Part shown: positions 1-8,887 of the stretch, piece after piece
Layout: each line of letters opens with the position of its first letter
How positions within the stretch are numbered: position 1 is the stretch's first letter
Assembly: GCF_051175315.1 (NCBI RefSeq)
Contig: NZ_CP195100.1
Location: 6,510,001-6,574,000, forward strand
From: Tundrisphaera sp051175315
GTDB taxonomy: Bacteria > Planctomycetota > Planctomycetia > Isosphaerales > Isosphaeraceae
Length of the DNA: 64,000 nt
Direction of reading: 5' to 3'
The notes under the pieces: model-generated
Seen by the model: the letters and a program-made list of their open reading frames with translations, nothing else
Databases searched by the model: none
What the model was told of the DNA's origin: nothing
Translations under genes and position numbers: made by a program

Positions 1-1
1 G

Positions 2-481
2 GTCCGCCTGGTGGTCCGCCGCCAGCTGCCGCGGATGCTCCGCAGCCGGTTCGACTCGGTGGACTTCCTCCAGAGCGTCTGGGGCAGCTTCTTCCACCGG
101 GTCCGCACGGTCCCCACCGAGTTCGAAGATGGCCGGCACCTTGTCGCGTTCCTGGCCCGGGCCGCGAAGAACAAGGTGATCGACGAGTTCCGCAAGGCCG
201 GCAGCCAGAAGCAGGACATGCGCCGGGAAGAGCCGATCTGGTCGGAAGGGGACAAGCCCCGCGACCTGGCCGGCCACGCGGAGACCGCCAGCCAGGTGGC
301 CGAGGCCCGCGAGGCGTTCGACCACCTCCGCAACCTGGTCCCCGAGGACCGGCGGGCGATCCTGGAGCTGAAGGCCGAGGGGCTGTCGAGCAAGGAGATC
401 GGCGACCGGCTCGGGATCAGCGAGCGGACCGTCCAGCGCGTGCTGGAAGAGCTGCGCCGTCGGGTCTTCACCGAGGAATAA
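2..481 (+). CDS. Sigma-70 family (ECF-like) RNA polymerase sigma factor, 5' end missing
   Basis: The reading frame is open to the left edge, so the N-terminus lies outside the window; the GTG at 11 is probably not the true start. What remains has a region-2-like helix block (FDSVDFLQSVWGSFF, then AFLARAAKNKVIDEFRK) and a C-terminal region 4 with a helix-turn-helix (LSSKEIGDRLGISERTVQRVL). Such factors direct RNA polymerase to special promoters. The stop is 6 nt before the kinase gene on the same strand, so the two are probably co-transcribed. A sigma factor followed by a Ser/Thr kinase is a common planctomycete arrangement, which suggests phosphorylation-linked control; that link is inferred. 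Family assignment is firm, regulon unknown. Confidence 0.85.
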   Translation, partial: VRLVVRRQLPRMLRSRFDSVDFLQSVWGSFFHRVRTVPTEFEDGRHLVAFLARAAKNKVIDEFRKAGSQKQDMRREEPIWSEGDKPRDLAGHAETASQVAEAREAFDHLRNLVPEDRRAILELKAEGLSSKEIGDRLGISERTVQRVLEELRRRVFTEE

Positions 482-487
482 TCGACG

Positions 488-2917
488 ATGGGCCCGACCG
501 CCCCACCGCGGACCTGGGACGAGTCGTCGTCCCCGGCCGCGACCCGCCTGGCTCGCCGCTACGAGGCCGCCTGGCAAGCCTCCTCGCGCGCCGACCGACC
601 CGACCCGGCCGCCTTCCTGGCCGACGAGCCCGACGCCACCGCCGCCGCACACCTGGCGGTGCTCCGCGCCGACCTCAACCTCCGCTGGGAGGCCGACGGC
701 CCGCTCCGCGTGGAGCACTACCGCGATCGCGATCCCGGGCTCGACGCGGAGACCCTGGTCGCGCTGATCTACGAGGAATTCTGCCTCCGCGAGGACGACG
801 GCGACGCCCCGGTCCCCGCCGAGTACGAGGAACGGTTCCCCGATCTCGTCGACCGCCTCCGGCGGGTCTTCGACATCCACGACCTCGTCGGCAACGCCAC
901 GTCGATGACGGCGCTCCAGCCGAGCGGCCCGCCCGCCGTCCCGTTCCCCGAGGCCGGTCAAACGATCGCAGGCTTCCATCTGGTCGAGGAGCTGGGCCGG
1001 GGCGCCTTCGCCCGGGTCTTCCTGGCCCGGGAGCGCCAGCTCGCCGATCGCCCGGTGGCCCTGAAGGTCGCGCGGAAGGGGTCGCGCGAGCCGCAGACCC
1101 TGGCCCGGCTCCAGCACACCCACATCGTCCCGGTCCACTCCTATCGCGACGACCCGGCGACCGGCCTGCACCTGCTGTGCATGCCCTACTTCGGCCGGGT
1201 CACGCTGGAGCAACTGCTCGACGACCCGGCCTCCCGGATCGCCCCGACCGGCGCCGCCCTGCTGGCGACCCTGGATCGGCTCGAACCGGGCGACGCCACC
1301 GCCGAGGAGTCGGCGGCGCGGGCGGCGCTGTCGACCCTGCCCTACGCCCGGGCCGTCGCCTGGTGGGGGGCCCGCCTGGCCGAGGCGCTGGCCCATGCCC
1401 ACGATCGGGGGGTGCTGCACCGGGACATCAAGCCGTCCAACGTGCTGGTCACCGGCGACGGCCTGCCGATGCTCCTGGACTTCAACCTGGCCGGCGAGAC
1501 CTGGGCCGACCACGCCGCGAAGGGGGCCGAGACGCTGGGCGGGACGGTGGCCTACATGGCCCCCGAGCACCTGGACGCCCTGGCCGAGAACGACCCGGGC
1601 GGCATCGATCGCCGGTCCGACCTCTATTCGCTGGGCGTCCTCCTGTATGAGGCCGTGGCGGGGTCGCGCCCGTTCCCGCCCCCGGCCAACGGGCCGTCGG
1701 TGCCCGACACCCTGCACCGGGCGGCCGAGGCGCGGCGGGGACCCGCGCCCCGTCTCCGCGAGGAGCATCCCGAGGTGCCCGCCAGCCTGGAGCGGGTGAT
1801 CCGCCGCTGCCTGGCCCCCGACCCGGCGCAACGCCACCGGACGGCCGGCGAACTGGCGGCGGACCTCCAGGCGGTCGCCGACGACGCCCCCCTGCCCTGG
1901 ACCCGCGAGCCCCTGGCCGTCCGGATGGGCCGGAGGGCGTGGCGGGCCCGGAAGCGCCTGGCCCTGGCCGTGCCCCTGGTCCTGGCCCTGGTCGCCCTGG
2001 CGATCACCTCGATCCGGGCCCGCGACGAGCGCGGCCGGGTCGGCGAGATCGTCCGCCACAAGCTCGCCGACGGGGTCCAGTGGATGGCCCGCGAGGAGTA
2101 CCAGCGCGCCGACGCCAGCTTCGAGACGGTCGAGCAACTGACCCGGGGCCAGCCGACCCTCGCGCGCCAGTTCCAGGACGCCCGTGCCCATCGCGCCCTG
2201 GCCCGGCAGACCGGCGAGGTCCGCTCGCGGGCCGATGCCCTGGCGCGGGCCGCGTCAGGCCTGCGGAGGCGCCTGATCGGGCCGGCCGATGCCGGCCCGG
2301 AGGTCGAGGCCCTGCTCCGGCCGTTCGACGTCCAAGCCGAGCCCGTCTGGTCCCGCTCCGCCGACCTGGACCAGCTCGACGGCCCCCGGCGTGACCGCCT
2401 GGTGCGCGACGTGGACGAGGTCCTGTTCCTGTACGCGGCGTCGCTCGACCCGGGCGACGAGGCCGAGGCCCGGCGGTCCGTCGCCCTCTGCGATCGGGCC
2501 CTGAAGTTCACCCCGGCCGCGGGCCCCTGGCGGGCGCTCAAGGCGTGGTATGCCGAGGCCCCGGCCGACGACGCCGGGACGGCCCCCTCGCAGGAAACGT
2601 CGGCGACCGCCTGCTACGAGTGGGCGGTCCTCCGCGATCGCCAGAAGCGCCCGGATCGGGCCATCGAATGGCTGGAGCGGGCGAGTTGGCTCGACCCCGG
2701 CAATGCCTGGTATCACCACCACCTGGCGATCCTGGCCGCCCGCGCCGACCGGCCCGAGCTGGCCTCGCGGCACTTCGAGGCCGCCATCGCCATCGACCCG
2801 GGCTCGCGGGCGATCCGGCTCGACCGGGCCGCCCTGCTCCGGTCGATCGGCCAGGCCGATCGGGCCGAGCTGGATCAACTCCGGGCCGAGGGGCCCGGCC
2901 CGGAACGATCCCGCTAG
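488..2917 (+). CDS. Membrane Ser/Thr protein kinase with C-terminal TPR-like region
   Basis: This 809-residue protein has a leader of about 160 residues, a Hanks-type kinase domain (about 160-460), one membrane segment (about 490-508) and a Glu/Arg/Ala-rich C-terminus resembling tetratricopeptide repeats (for example around 690-790). Catalytic features visible are Lys193 (VALKVA), the HRDIKPSN loop with Asp313, and APE at 358-360. The metal-binding DFG triplet reads DFN (331-333). The kinase domain precedes the single membrane segment, so it is predicted cytoplasmic with the repeat region on the other face. The ATG at 488 has an AGGA about 10 nt upstream. It follows the sigma factor gene directly and converges with the sulfatase-like gene, 6 nt away. 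Substrate unknown. Confidence 0.9.
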   Translation: MGPTAPPRTWDESSSPAATRLARRYEAAWQASSRADRPDPAAFLADEPDATAAAHLAVLRADLNLRWEADGPLRVEHYRDRDPGLDAETLVALIYEEFCLREDDGDAPVPAEYEERFPDLVDRLRRVFDIHDLVGNATSMTALQPSGPPAVPFPEAGQTIAGFHLVEELGRGAFARVFLARERQLADRPVALKVARKGSREPQTLARLQHTHIVPVHSYRDDPATGLHLLCMPYFGRVTLEQLLDDPASRIAPTGAALLATLDRLEPGDATAEESAARAALSTLPYARAVAWWGARLAEALAHAHDRGVLHRDIKPSNVLVTGDGLPMLLDFNLAGETWADHAAKGAETLGGTVAYMAPEHLDALAENDPGGIDRRSDLYSLGVLLYEAVAGSRPFPPPANGPSVPDTLHRAAEARRGPAPRLREEHPEVPASLERVIRRCLAPDPAQRHRTAGELAADLQAVADDAPLPWTREPLAVRMGRRAWRARKRLALAVPLVLALVALAITSIRARDERGRVGEIVRHKLADGVQWMAREEYQRADASFETVEQLTRGQPTLARQFQDARAHRALARQTGEVRSRADALARAASGLRRRLIGPADAGPEVEALLRPFDVQAEPVWSRSADLDQLDGPRRDRLVRDVDEVLFLYAASLDPGDEAEARRSVALCDRALKFTPAAGPWRALKAWYAEAPADDAGTAPSQETSATACYEWAVLRDRQKRPDRAIEWLERASWLDPGNAWYHHHLAILAARADRPELASRHFEAAIAIDPGSRAIRLDRAALLRSIGQADRAELDQLRAEGPGPERSR

Positions 2918-2923
2918 CGTGCG

Positions 2924-4834
2924 TCAGTCCTTGGGGGCCTGGGTCGCGATCGCCTCGGTGCGGGGCGTGACGACCCCGGCCACCTGTTCCAGGCGGCCGC
3001 GGAACCGCTCGATGGTCGACGCCTCGGCCCCGGCCAGGTTGACGGACTCGGTCGGGTCGCCGGCGAAGTCGTACAGCTCCTCGTCCCCGGTCGCCCCCCG
3101 GATGTAGACCCGGTTGTCGGCGATGATCGAGTACATCGGCCCCTTCAGGGCCGGGACGCGGTTCGGCTTCTTCGAGATCTTGTCCCGGATGGCAACCTCG
3201 GACACGATGACGTCGGCCGAGGCCGGGCGGGGCGGGGCGGACGGGTCCCAGGTGGCGACCAGCGAGGTGCCGGGCATCTTCGCCTCGTCGGCGACCCCGA
3301 GCATGTCGAGCACGGTGGAGGGCAGGTCGCGGAGGCTGACCGGCTGGGCCACCACCTTGCCTGCCGGGGTCCGGCCCGGCTGGACGATCAGCAGGGGGAC
3401 GTGCAGTTCTTCGCGATAGAGGCTGCGGCCGTGGCCGTAGAGGCCGTGCTCGCCGATCTGCTCGCCGTGGTCGGAGGTGACGACGATCAGGGTGTTGTCG
3501 ATCATCCCGCGCTTGCCCATCTCGTCGAACAGGCGGCCCAGGGCCCCGTCGAGGTAGGCGATGCAGTCGTCGTAGGCGTCGCGGGCCAGCTCCACGTCGC
3601 GGGGGTTGTTCGAAGTCTCGGTCCGCTTCTGCCACGAGGCCAGGGTGTGGGCGTCCTCGGCGGTCTCCGGCACCAGGCCGAAGTGGCAGACGTCGGTGTG
3701 GTCGGGGACCCGGTAGGGGACGTGGGCGTCGAAGTAGTTGAGGAACGCGAAGAACGGCCGGTCCTTGCGCGTCTCGGACCAGCGGAGGAAGTCCTGGCTC
3801 ACCCGATCGGCGTCCTTGCGGCCGTCGGGATGGAGCGACTCCTCGTTGCCCGAAAGCGCGATCACCCTCCGGCTGAGTTCCGCGTTGCGGAACAGCTCCA
3901 GCCAGGTGGCGTCCTGGACCGCGTAGAAGTCCTCGTAATGGTCGAACCCGTTGCTCAGGCCGAACCCGGCGTTGCAGTAGTAGGTGTTGGCCACGAACCC
4001 GCCGGTCGCATACCCCCGGGCGGAGAGCTTCTGGGCCAGCGTGGGGAACTTCGCGTCGAGCGGCTGGTCAGGGTAGGTGAACAGCTCGTGGGGCCAAAGC
4101 CCCGTGAACATGCTCGAATGCGAGGGCAGGGTCCACGGGGCGGTGGACCGGGCGTTGTCGAACCGGATACCCTTCGTCGCGAGCTGTTCGAGCCGGGGCG
4201 AGGTCTTCCGCTCGTACCCGTACAGGCTCAGGCTCTTGGCCCGGACCGTGTCGAGCACCAGGAACAGGACGTTGGGCGAGCCGGCCTTCGCCGGGGGCCG
4301 ATTCTCCGCCTCGCGGTCCCGGGCGGCGAACTGGGCGTGGCGGCCGATGTACAGGGCGGCGATCGCCGCCACCAGGACCGGCATGGTGACCAGGGTCATC
4401 CGGGACAGGCGGGCCTGGTACGGGGCGATCCCCCGGCCGATCCAGACGCTGGCCCCGCAGGCGAGCAGGACGCAGGCGATCGGCGCGAGTTCCCGGACCG
4501 TCAGCAGCAGCGCCACCAGCGCCAGGAACGACAGCACAAGGGTGGCGACCTTACCCCCGACCTTCGGCCAGATCCGGGCCAGGGCCTCCAGGACGAGGCC
4601 GAACGCCCCGAAGATCAGGACGTTGGCCATCGGCACCATCCAGGGATAGTGCCGGTTGAGCCGGAGCGACCCGATGGTCTGGGCCGAGTTCCAGCGCTGG
4701 AGCAGCATCAGCATGCCCAGCTCGGCGAGGCCGACCACCATCCCGAGCCAGAGGGCGGTCACGAGGATGCGGGGCAGGCCGCGGAGCGGCCGGCGGCCTG
4801 CCGGGGTGCTGGTCTCAACGTCGTGCGTCATCAT
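2924..4834 (-). CDS. Membrane-anchored sulfatase-like hydrolase/transferase
   Basis: 636 residues. The N-terminal 170 or so contain about five hydrophobic helices; the rest is an alkaline-phosphatase-superfamily sulfatase domain with the metal-binding start LFLVLDTVRA and a later SDHGEQIGEHG metal site. The sulfatase activation motif C/S-x-P-x-R is replaced by T235-L-P-S-H239, so the formylglycine-forming Cys/Ser and the Arg are both absent. A Thr at this position is typical of phosphotransferase or phosphodiesterase members of the superfamily, so a true sulfatase activity is doubtful. I chose the ATG at 4834 because AAGGG lies 6 nt upstream; an ATG at 4870 has no such site. It is the last gene of a minus-strand run starting at 8887, 61 nt after its neighbour. 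Confidence 0.82.
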   Translation of the reverse strand: MMTHDVETSTPAGRRPLRGLPRILVTALWLGMVVGLAELGMLMLLQRWNSAQTIGSLRLNRHYPWMVPMANVLIFGAFGLVLEALARIWPKVGGKVATLVLSFLALVALLLTVRELAPIACVLLACGASVWIGRGIAPYQARLSRMTLVTMPVLVAAIAALYIGRHAQFAARDREAENRPPAKAGSPNVLFLVLDTVRAKSLSLYGYERKTSPRLEQLATKGIRFDNARSTAPWTLPSHSSMFTGLWPHELFTYPDQPLDAKFPTLAQKLSARGYATGGFVANTYYCNAGFGLSNGFDHYEDFYAVQDATWLELFRNAELSRRVIALSGNEESLHPDGRKDADRVSQDFLRWSETRKDRPFFAFLNYFDAHVPYRVPDHTDVCHFGLVPETAEDAHTLASWQKRTETSNNPRDVELARDAYDDCIAYLDGALGRLFDEMGKRGMIDNTLIVVTSDHGEQIGEHGLYGHGRSLYREELHVPLLIVQPGRTPAGKVVAQPVSLRDLPSTVLDMLGVADEAKMPGTSLVATWDPSAPPRPASADVIVSEVAIRDKISKKPNRVPALKGPMYSIIADNRVYIRGATGDEELYDFAGDPTESVNLAGAEASTIERFRGRLEQVAGVVTPRTEAIATQAPKD

Positions 4835-4895
4835 CCGTGACCCTTCGATCCATCCGGGTTGGGGCGTCATGCCGGGAGTTTGCCGTCGGCCGGGC

Positions 4896-6356
4896 TCAGG
4901 ACAGGTAGCCGAGACCGCTCAGCCGCGAGCGGACGATGTCATCGTCGTCCTCGTCGGATTCGACCAGGGCCGGGGCCTCGTAGCCCGCCGCCAGCGACCG
5001 CCCCTGCATCGAGGCCGGGACGTCGTAGCCGCCTAGTTCCAGCAGGGTCGGGGCCATGTCCAGGAGCTTGGCGCCTTCGACCTCGCCCGAGATCGGGCAG
5101 CCGGGGGCGACCAGGACGAAGGCCCCGTGCTGGGCGTGGTTGCAGTCGTCGGGCCCGGTCTCGTCCTCCTGGACGGTGAGGGTCGGGTAGCCGACCCCGC
5201 CCACGGAGCGCCACGACAGGCCGCCGAAGTGGACGATCAGGTCGGGGGCGACGCCCCGGACGTTCTGATAGACCTCCTCGGGCTTGAAGACCAGCGTGCC
5301 GAGCAACTTGCCGTCGGCGTCGGTGGTGGCTTCGAGCTTGGCCTTCAGCTCGTCGCGGAACCTTTCGTAGTCGGCCGGCTTGATGCAGCCGTTGGGCTCG
5401 CGCCCCTCGACGTTGAGGTAGACCCGGGCGTAGTACCCGCCCTCGCTCCACGCCTGGGTCTCGCCCCAGTTGATGTCGAGCTTGGGGAACGGCGTGACCT
5501 TCTCGGGGTAGCTGTTCAGCGCGAGGTGCTTCTCGCGGACCAGCCACTCGTTGACGCAGAACCCGCCGTCAAGCTTGCGGGCGCCGTGGTCGGACAGGAC
5601 CAGGACCACCGTCTGGTCGTCGACCAGCTCCAGGACCTTGCCCACCTCCTCGTCGAGCAGGCGGTAGTGGTCGCGGATCGCTTCCTTGAACGGGGAGTTC
5701 GGGTCGTGGCGGACGTGGTCGGGGTCGTGGTGGCTCCAGAACCCGTGCTGGAGCCGGTCGATGCCGATCGCGACGAAGTGGGCGTAATCCCACTCCTCGT
5801 TCTGGAGGAAGTGGCGGAGGACCGTGAACTGCTTGCGCGTCATCTCGTTGATGTCGGCGAGCATCTTGGCCTTGTCGCCGCCGCGGAACCCGGTCACGTC
5901 CACGGCGTAGTCGCCGACCAGCTCCTTGATCGTGGCGGCGACCTGGGGCGGGTGGGTGTAGACGTTCTTCTTGGGGTCGGGCGTGAGGAAGCAGCCGACG
6001 GCCACCCCGTTCAGCTTCCGCGCCGGGTATCCGGGCGGGATGCCGATCAGGATCGACCGCTTGCCTTCGCGGGCAACCTGATCCCAGATCGTCAGCTCGG
6101 AGACGGTGCGCGACTCGACCATCGCGTGCTTGTCATACGAGCGGTCGGCCCGGTTGCGGAACCCGTACACGCCGAGCGAGCCGGGGTCCTGGCTGGTCGC
6201 CATGCAGATCCAGGCCGGGACGGTGATCGGTGGGACGATGCTTTCCAGCTCCCCATAGCATCCGGCTTCCATCAGGCAGCGGATGTTGGGGAGGTTCTCG
6301 TCGCCGAGCAGGAGGTCCGGGACGGCGCCGTCGAGTCCGAGCACGAGGATCTTCAT
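4896..6356 (-). CDS. Alkaline-phosphatase-family phosphodiesterase/nucleotide pyrophosphatase-like
   Basis: 486 residues of the type I phosphodiesterase/nucleotide pyrophosphatase fold. Asp9 (LVLGLDG) and Thr45 (PPITVPAW) fit the metal-binding Asp and Thr nucleophile; LSDHGARKLDG supplies the second metal site, and NHAQHGAFV near the C-terminus fits the final metal ligand. No signal peptide or membrane helix is seen, so it is predicted cytoplasmic. Its ATG overlaps the stop of the preceding gene in an ATGA, so the two are translationally coupled. The C-terminus has an acidic stretch (ESDEDDDDIV). Substrate cannot be read from the sequence; family members act on phosphodiesters such as nucleotide-sugars and lipid-linked phosphates. 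Confidence 0.85.
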   Translation of the reverse strand: MKILVLGLDGAVPDLLLGDENLPNIRCLMEAGCYGELESIVPPITVPAWICMATSQDPGSLGVYGFRNRADRSYDKHAMVESRTVSELTIWDQVAREGKRSILIGIPPGYPARKLNGVAVGCFLTPDPKKNVYTHPPQVAATIKELVGDYAVDVTGFRGGDKAKMLADINEMTRKQFTVLRHFLQNEEWDYAHFVAIGIDRLQHGFWSHHDPDHVRHDPNSPFKEAIRDHYRLLDEEVGKVLELVDDQTVVLVLSDHGARKLDGGFCVNEWLVREKHLALNSYPEKVTPFPKLDINWGETQAWSEGGYYARVYLNVEGREPNGCIKPADYERFRDELKAKLEATTDADGKLLGTLVFKPEEVYQNVRGVAPDLIVHFGGLSWRSVGGVGYPTLTVQEDETGPDDCNHAQHGAFVLVAPGCPISGEVEGAKLLDMAPTLLELGGYDVPASMQGRSLAAGYEAPALVESDEDDDDIVRSRLSGLGYLS

Positions 6357-8194
6357 GAGAGCAGCGATCTCCCTTCCATTTCGGGCCCGGGGGGGCAGCC
6401 GAGGGCGGCCAGGATCGTCGGGGCCAGGTCTTCCAACCGGGCGCCCTCCGCCCGGAACGGCCGGTTCATGAACAGGATGCCGGGGACCAGCGCGGGATCG
6501 ACGATGTGATCCCCGCTCCACTTCTTCGTGTTGTCTTCGAAGGTCGCCTCGGGGACGCCCCCCATCGACGTGGCGCTCGACGCCCGGTAGCCGTAGGCGA
6601 AGTTCACCACGAGGTCCGGGGCATCCCCCAGGAAGGCCCCGCGATAGACCTCCTCGCGCGGCCGGACGCTGCGGATGGCCGTCGTGGATTCCTTCTCGGG
6701 GTCGGCCAGCCCGCCCAAAGCCCCGGCGATCTTCGCCTTCAGGGCCTCGGCCTCGGACGGGTCGACGATCCCCTTCCCCTCGCGGCCCCGGAGGTTGACG
6801 TAGATCCCCCCCAGGCCCAGCGAGTAGGCCGAGGTCTTCTCCCAGTCGACCCCCATGAGGAGGTCGCCCGCCCCTTCGCCGGGCTTCAGGCCGGGCTTGA
6901 GGGCGAGCAGGCCCTTCTCGTGGAGCCACGTATTCAGGTTCACGCCCCGGCGATAGGTGCCGAAGCCGTGGTCGCTCAGGGCGATCACCAAGGTCTGGTC
7001 GTCGGCGTGCTGGAGGGCCAGCCCGAGCATCCGGTCGGCGCGGCGGTACTGGTCCAGCAGCACCTCGGCCAGCGCGGGGTCGGCGGGCGAGTCGGGGCTG
7101 TTGGCGGGATGGTCGGGCTCGCGATGCCTCCACAGCATGTGCTGCACCCGGTCGGGGGTGTCGAACAGGCAGTAGAACATCCCCTCCTCGAAGCATTCCA
7201 GCTCCGAGACCATCATCGCCTCGCGCTCCCGCCAGGCGGTGTCGCACTGGTCGAGGAAGCCGCGCTCGTCGAACCGGCCGTTGTTCAGGCCGGCGTGGTC
7301 CTCGACCATCCCGGTCGTGTGGTACGGGCCGATCTCCTCGGCCAGCTCGCCCGAGAAGGCGGCCGGGGAGCTGATCGGGAACGCCGGGGAGGCCGGGTCG
7401 AAGTTGACCGGCGAGGCGTAGAGTTCCAGGGTCGGCCCGACCCGGGTCAGATAGAACCGGACGATCGCCCTGGTGGTCCGCAGCGGGCCCGACTTGAAGG
7501 CGACCTTGAGCCAGTCGCTCCAGGCCCCTTCGCGGACTTCCAGCCGTTCCGGAGAGCCGGTCGACCGGATCGTCACCTTGCGGCCGTCGTGGTCGACGTC
7601 GACCGAGATCGGCAGGCGGAGGTCGGAGCGGTCCTTGGGGTTGCGGGGGCCGATGATCTCGGTGGCGATCGTCCCGCGATCGGAGGCGAGCCGGACGAGC
7701 TGTTCCCCTTCCCGCGCGACGGCGTCGGGGGCCGAGGAATAGACCGTGGCCGTGCCGAAGCCGCCCCGGAGGTCGGGCACGCCCATGCCCGAGAGCATCC
7801 GGCCGCGGACCTTGTCCGGCGGGTAGGTGGCCGGGCAGCGGATGATCGAGGAGTGGAGGCCCTTGTCGCCCAGGCGATCCCAGACCGGGGTGCCGCCCCG
7901 GAGGTTGACCGCCTTGGGGGGCATGAAGGCGTTGGCCTGGACGTACCGGCTCAGCGCGATGTCGGGCCGGTAAGTCTTGGGGTCGCGGCGGAGGAAGTCG
8001 AAGATGCCGTGCCCGCCGGGGTTCACGCCCGTGGCGAAGGTGGACCAGGCCACCGGCGTCTGGGCGGGGGACGTCGTGGCGACCCGGCCCGACCCGCCCT
8101 GCTCGCGCACGCGGCGGAGGTGGGGCAGGTCGCCCGCTTCGAGCAGGGGCCCGACGATGCCGGGTTCGAGCCCGTCCAGGCCGATCACGATCAC
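6353..8194 (-). CDS. Alkaline-phosphatase-family phosphodiesterase-like protein (start codon uncertain)
   Basis: About 613 residues, the same superfamily as the next gene but longer. Asp7 (VIGLDG) and Thr46 (AQTPVAW, before STFATGVNPGGHGIFDF) are the predicted metal ligand and nucleophile, and ALSDHGFGTYRRG is the second metal site. The two coupled genes look like paralogues that may act on related substrates or pair as proteins (inference). The coordinate given starts at a GTG (8194), but the strong AGGAGG at 8212-8217 is 17 nt from it. It is 8 nt from an in-frame ATC at 8203 that would begin the family-typical (M)KRVIVIGLDG. Either a rare ATC start or a lost ATG is possible; an in-frame TGA closes the frame just upstream. 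Confidence 0.83.
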   Translation of the reverse strand: MIVIGLDGLEPGIVGPLLEAGDLPHLRRVREQGGSGRVATTSPAQTPVAWSTFATGVNPGGHGIFDFLRRDPKTYRPDIALSRYVQANAFMPPKAVNLRGGTPVWDRLGDKGLHSSIIRCPATYPPDKVRGRMLSGMGVPDLRGGFGTATVYSSAPDAVAREGEQLVRLASDRGTIATEIIGPRNPKDRSDLRLPISVDVDHDGRKVTIRSTGSPERLEVREGAWSDWLKVAFKSGPLRTTRAIVRFYLTRVGPTLELYASPVNFDPASPAFPISSPAAFSGELAEEIGPYHTTGMVEDHAGLNNGRFDERGFLDQCDTAWREREAMMVSELECFEEGMFYCLFDTPDRVQHMLWRHREPDHPANSPDSPADPALAEVLLDQYRRADRMLGLALQHADDQTLVIALSDHGFGTYRRGVNLNTWLHEKGLLALKPGLKPGEGAGDLLMGVDWEKTSAYSLGLGGIYVNLRGREGKGIVDPSEAEALKAKIAGALGGLADPEKESTTAIRSVRPREEVYRGAFLGDAPDLVVNFAYGYRASSATSMGGVPEATFEDNTKKWSGDHIVDPALVPGILFMNRPFRAEGARLEDLAPTILAALGCPPGPEMEGRSLLS

Positions 8195-8241
8195 GCGTTT
8201 GATGGCTCATCCCTCCTGGAAAGGCCGCCCGGACGCATCCC

Positions 8242-8565
8242 TCAGGACGCGTCGGGCATCATCGGCGGCGGGGGCGGTGGTGCGAAGGGGGACGACGGGG
8301 GCGGCGGGGCGGACATCTCGCCGCTCACGACGCGGGCGATCACCGTCCAGCGGCGGATCTGGGTCGTGGTGAAGGTCGGGTTCCGGGGCGGGGTGGTGTC
8401 CACGCCCGCGATCCGGTTGCCGAGCCGGACGTAAGGATCGGCGATCCTCCGGCCCAGCGAGGTGAATCCTTCGCCCAGGTCGCTCAGGAAATTCCCGGGC
8501 GCCAGGCGTTCTTCCAGGGGGGATGGGCAGCTCGGGCGGAAGGCGCGCGAAGTCCTCTTGTCCAT
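8242..8565 (-). CDS. Small proline-rich hypothetical protein with LEERLAPG motif
   Basis: 107 residues. The N-terminus contains PSPLEERLAPGNFLS, resembling a short LE(E/D)R-containing motif often seen near the start of planctomycete exported or surface proteins (from memory). The C-terminus is a proline run (APPPPSSPFAPPPPPPMMPDAS), a low-complexity tail. The ATG at 8565 opens the motif-containing product; the frame extends further upstream but only through Arg-rich sequence typical of a shadow. It lies between the small membrane protein and the two phosphodiesterases, 22 nt after the former and 47 nt before the latter. Function unknown. Confidence 0.6.
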   Translation of the reverse strand: MDKRTSRAFRPSCPSPLEERLAPGNFLSDLGEGFTSLGRRIADPYVRLGNRIAGVDTTPPRNPTFTTTQIRRWTVIARVVSGEMSAPPPPSSPFAPPPPPPMMPDAS

Positions 8566-8587
8566 GACGGCGAGGCTCCCGGCGTGA

Positions 8588-8887
8588 TCAGTCCGCGATC
8601 GGGGTCGACGAGGCCCCCGCCGAGCGAGCTTCGGCCGCGGGATTCGCCGCATCGGCGACGGCGTCGCCCTCGGCGGGGATCCGGACGTGCGGCCCCTGGG
8701 CGCCGGCCCTCCGGCTCTTCACCCGGGCCCGGGCGCCCTTCCCCTTGATCCGCAGCAGGCCCAGGAACAGGCCGAGCGTCTGCCGCCCGAGCATCAGGAT
8801 CACGCCCACGACCCCGGCGATCACCGAGGTCATGGGCAACATGGTCTCGGGCCCGAGGTAGGCCACCAGTCCGATCATCCGATCCAT
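8588..8887 (-). CDS. Small membrane protein of unknown function
   Basis: 99 residues with one or two hydrophobic segments in the N-terminal half (PMTSVIAGVVGVILMLG, then QTLGLFLGLL), a basic stretch (RIKGKGARARVKSRRAG) and an Ala-rich tail. The ATG at 8887 has AGGAGG at good spacing, nearly identical to the site in front of the phosphodiesterase gene, which supports a real gene. It is the first gene of the minus-strand run that ends with the sulfatase-like protein. The arrangement would fit a small membrane partner or anchor for the phosphodiesterases, but that is inference. Confidence 0.65.
   Translation of the reverse strand: MDRMIGLVAYLGPETMLPMTSVIAGVVGVILMLGRQTLGLFLGLLRIKGKGARARVKSRRAGAQGPHVRIPAEGDAVADAANPAAEARSAGASSTPIAD

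Noticed and set aside
6506..8434. 642-codon plus-strand open frame opposite the first phosphodiesterase gene
   Set aside because: Val/Gly/Asp/Arg-rich shadow; the minus-strand protein has conserved metal-binding and nucleophile motifs.
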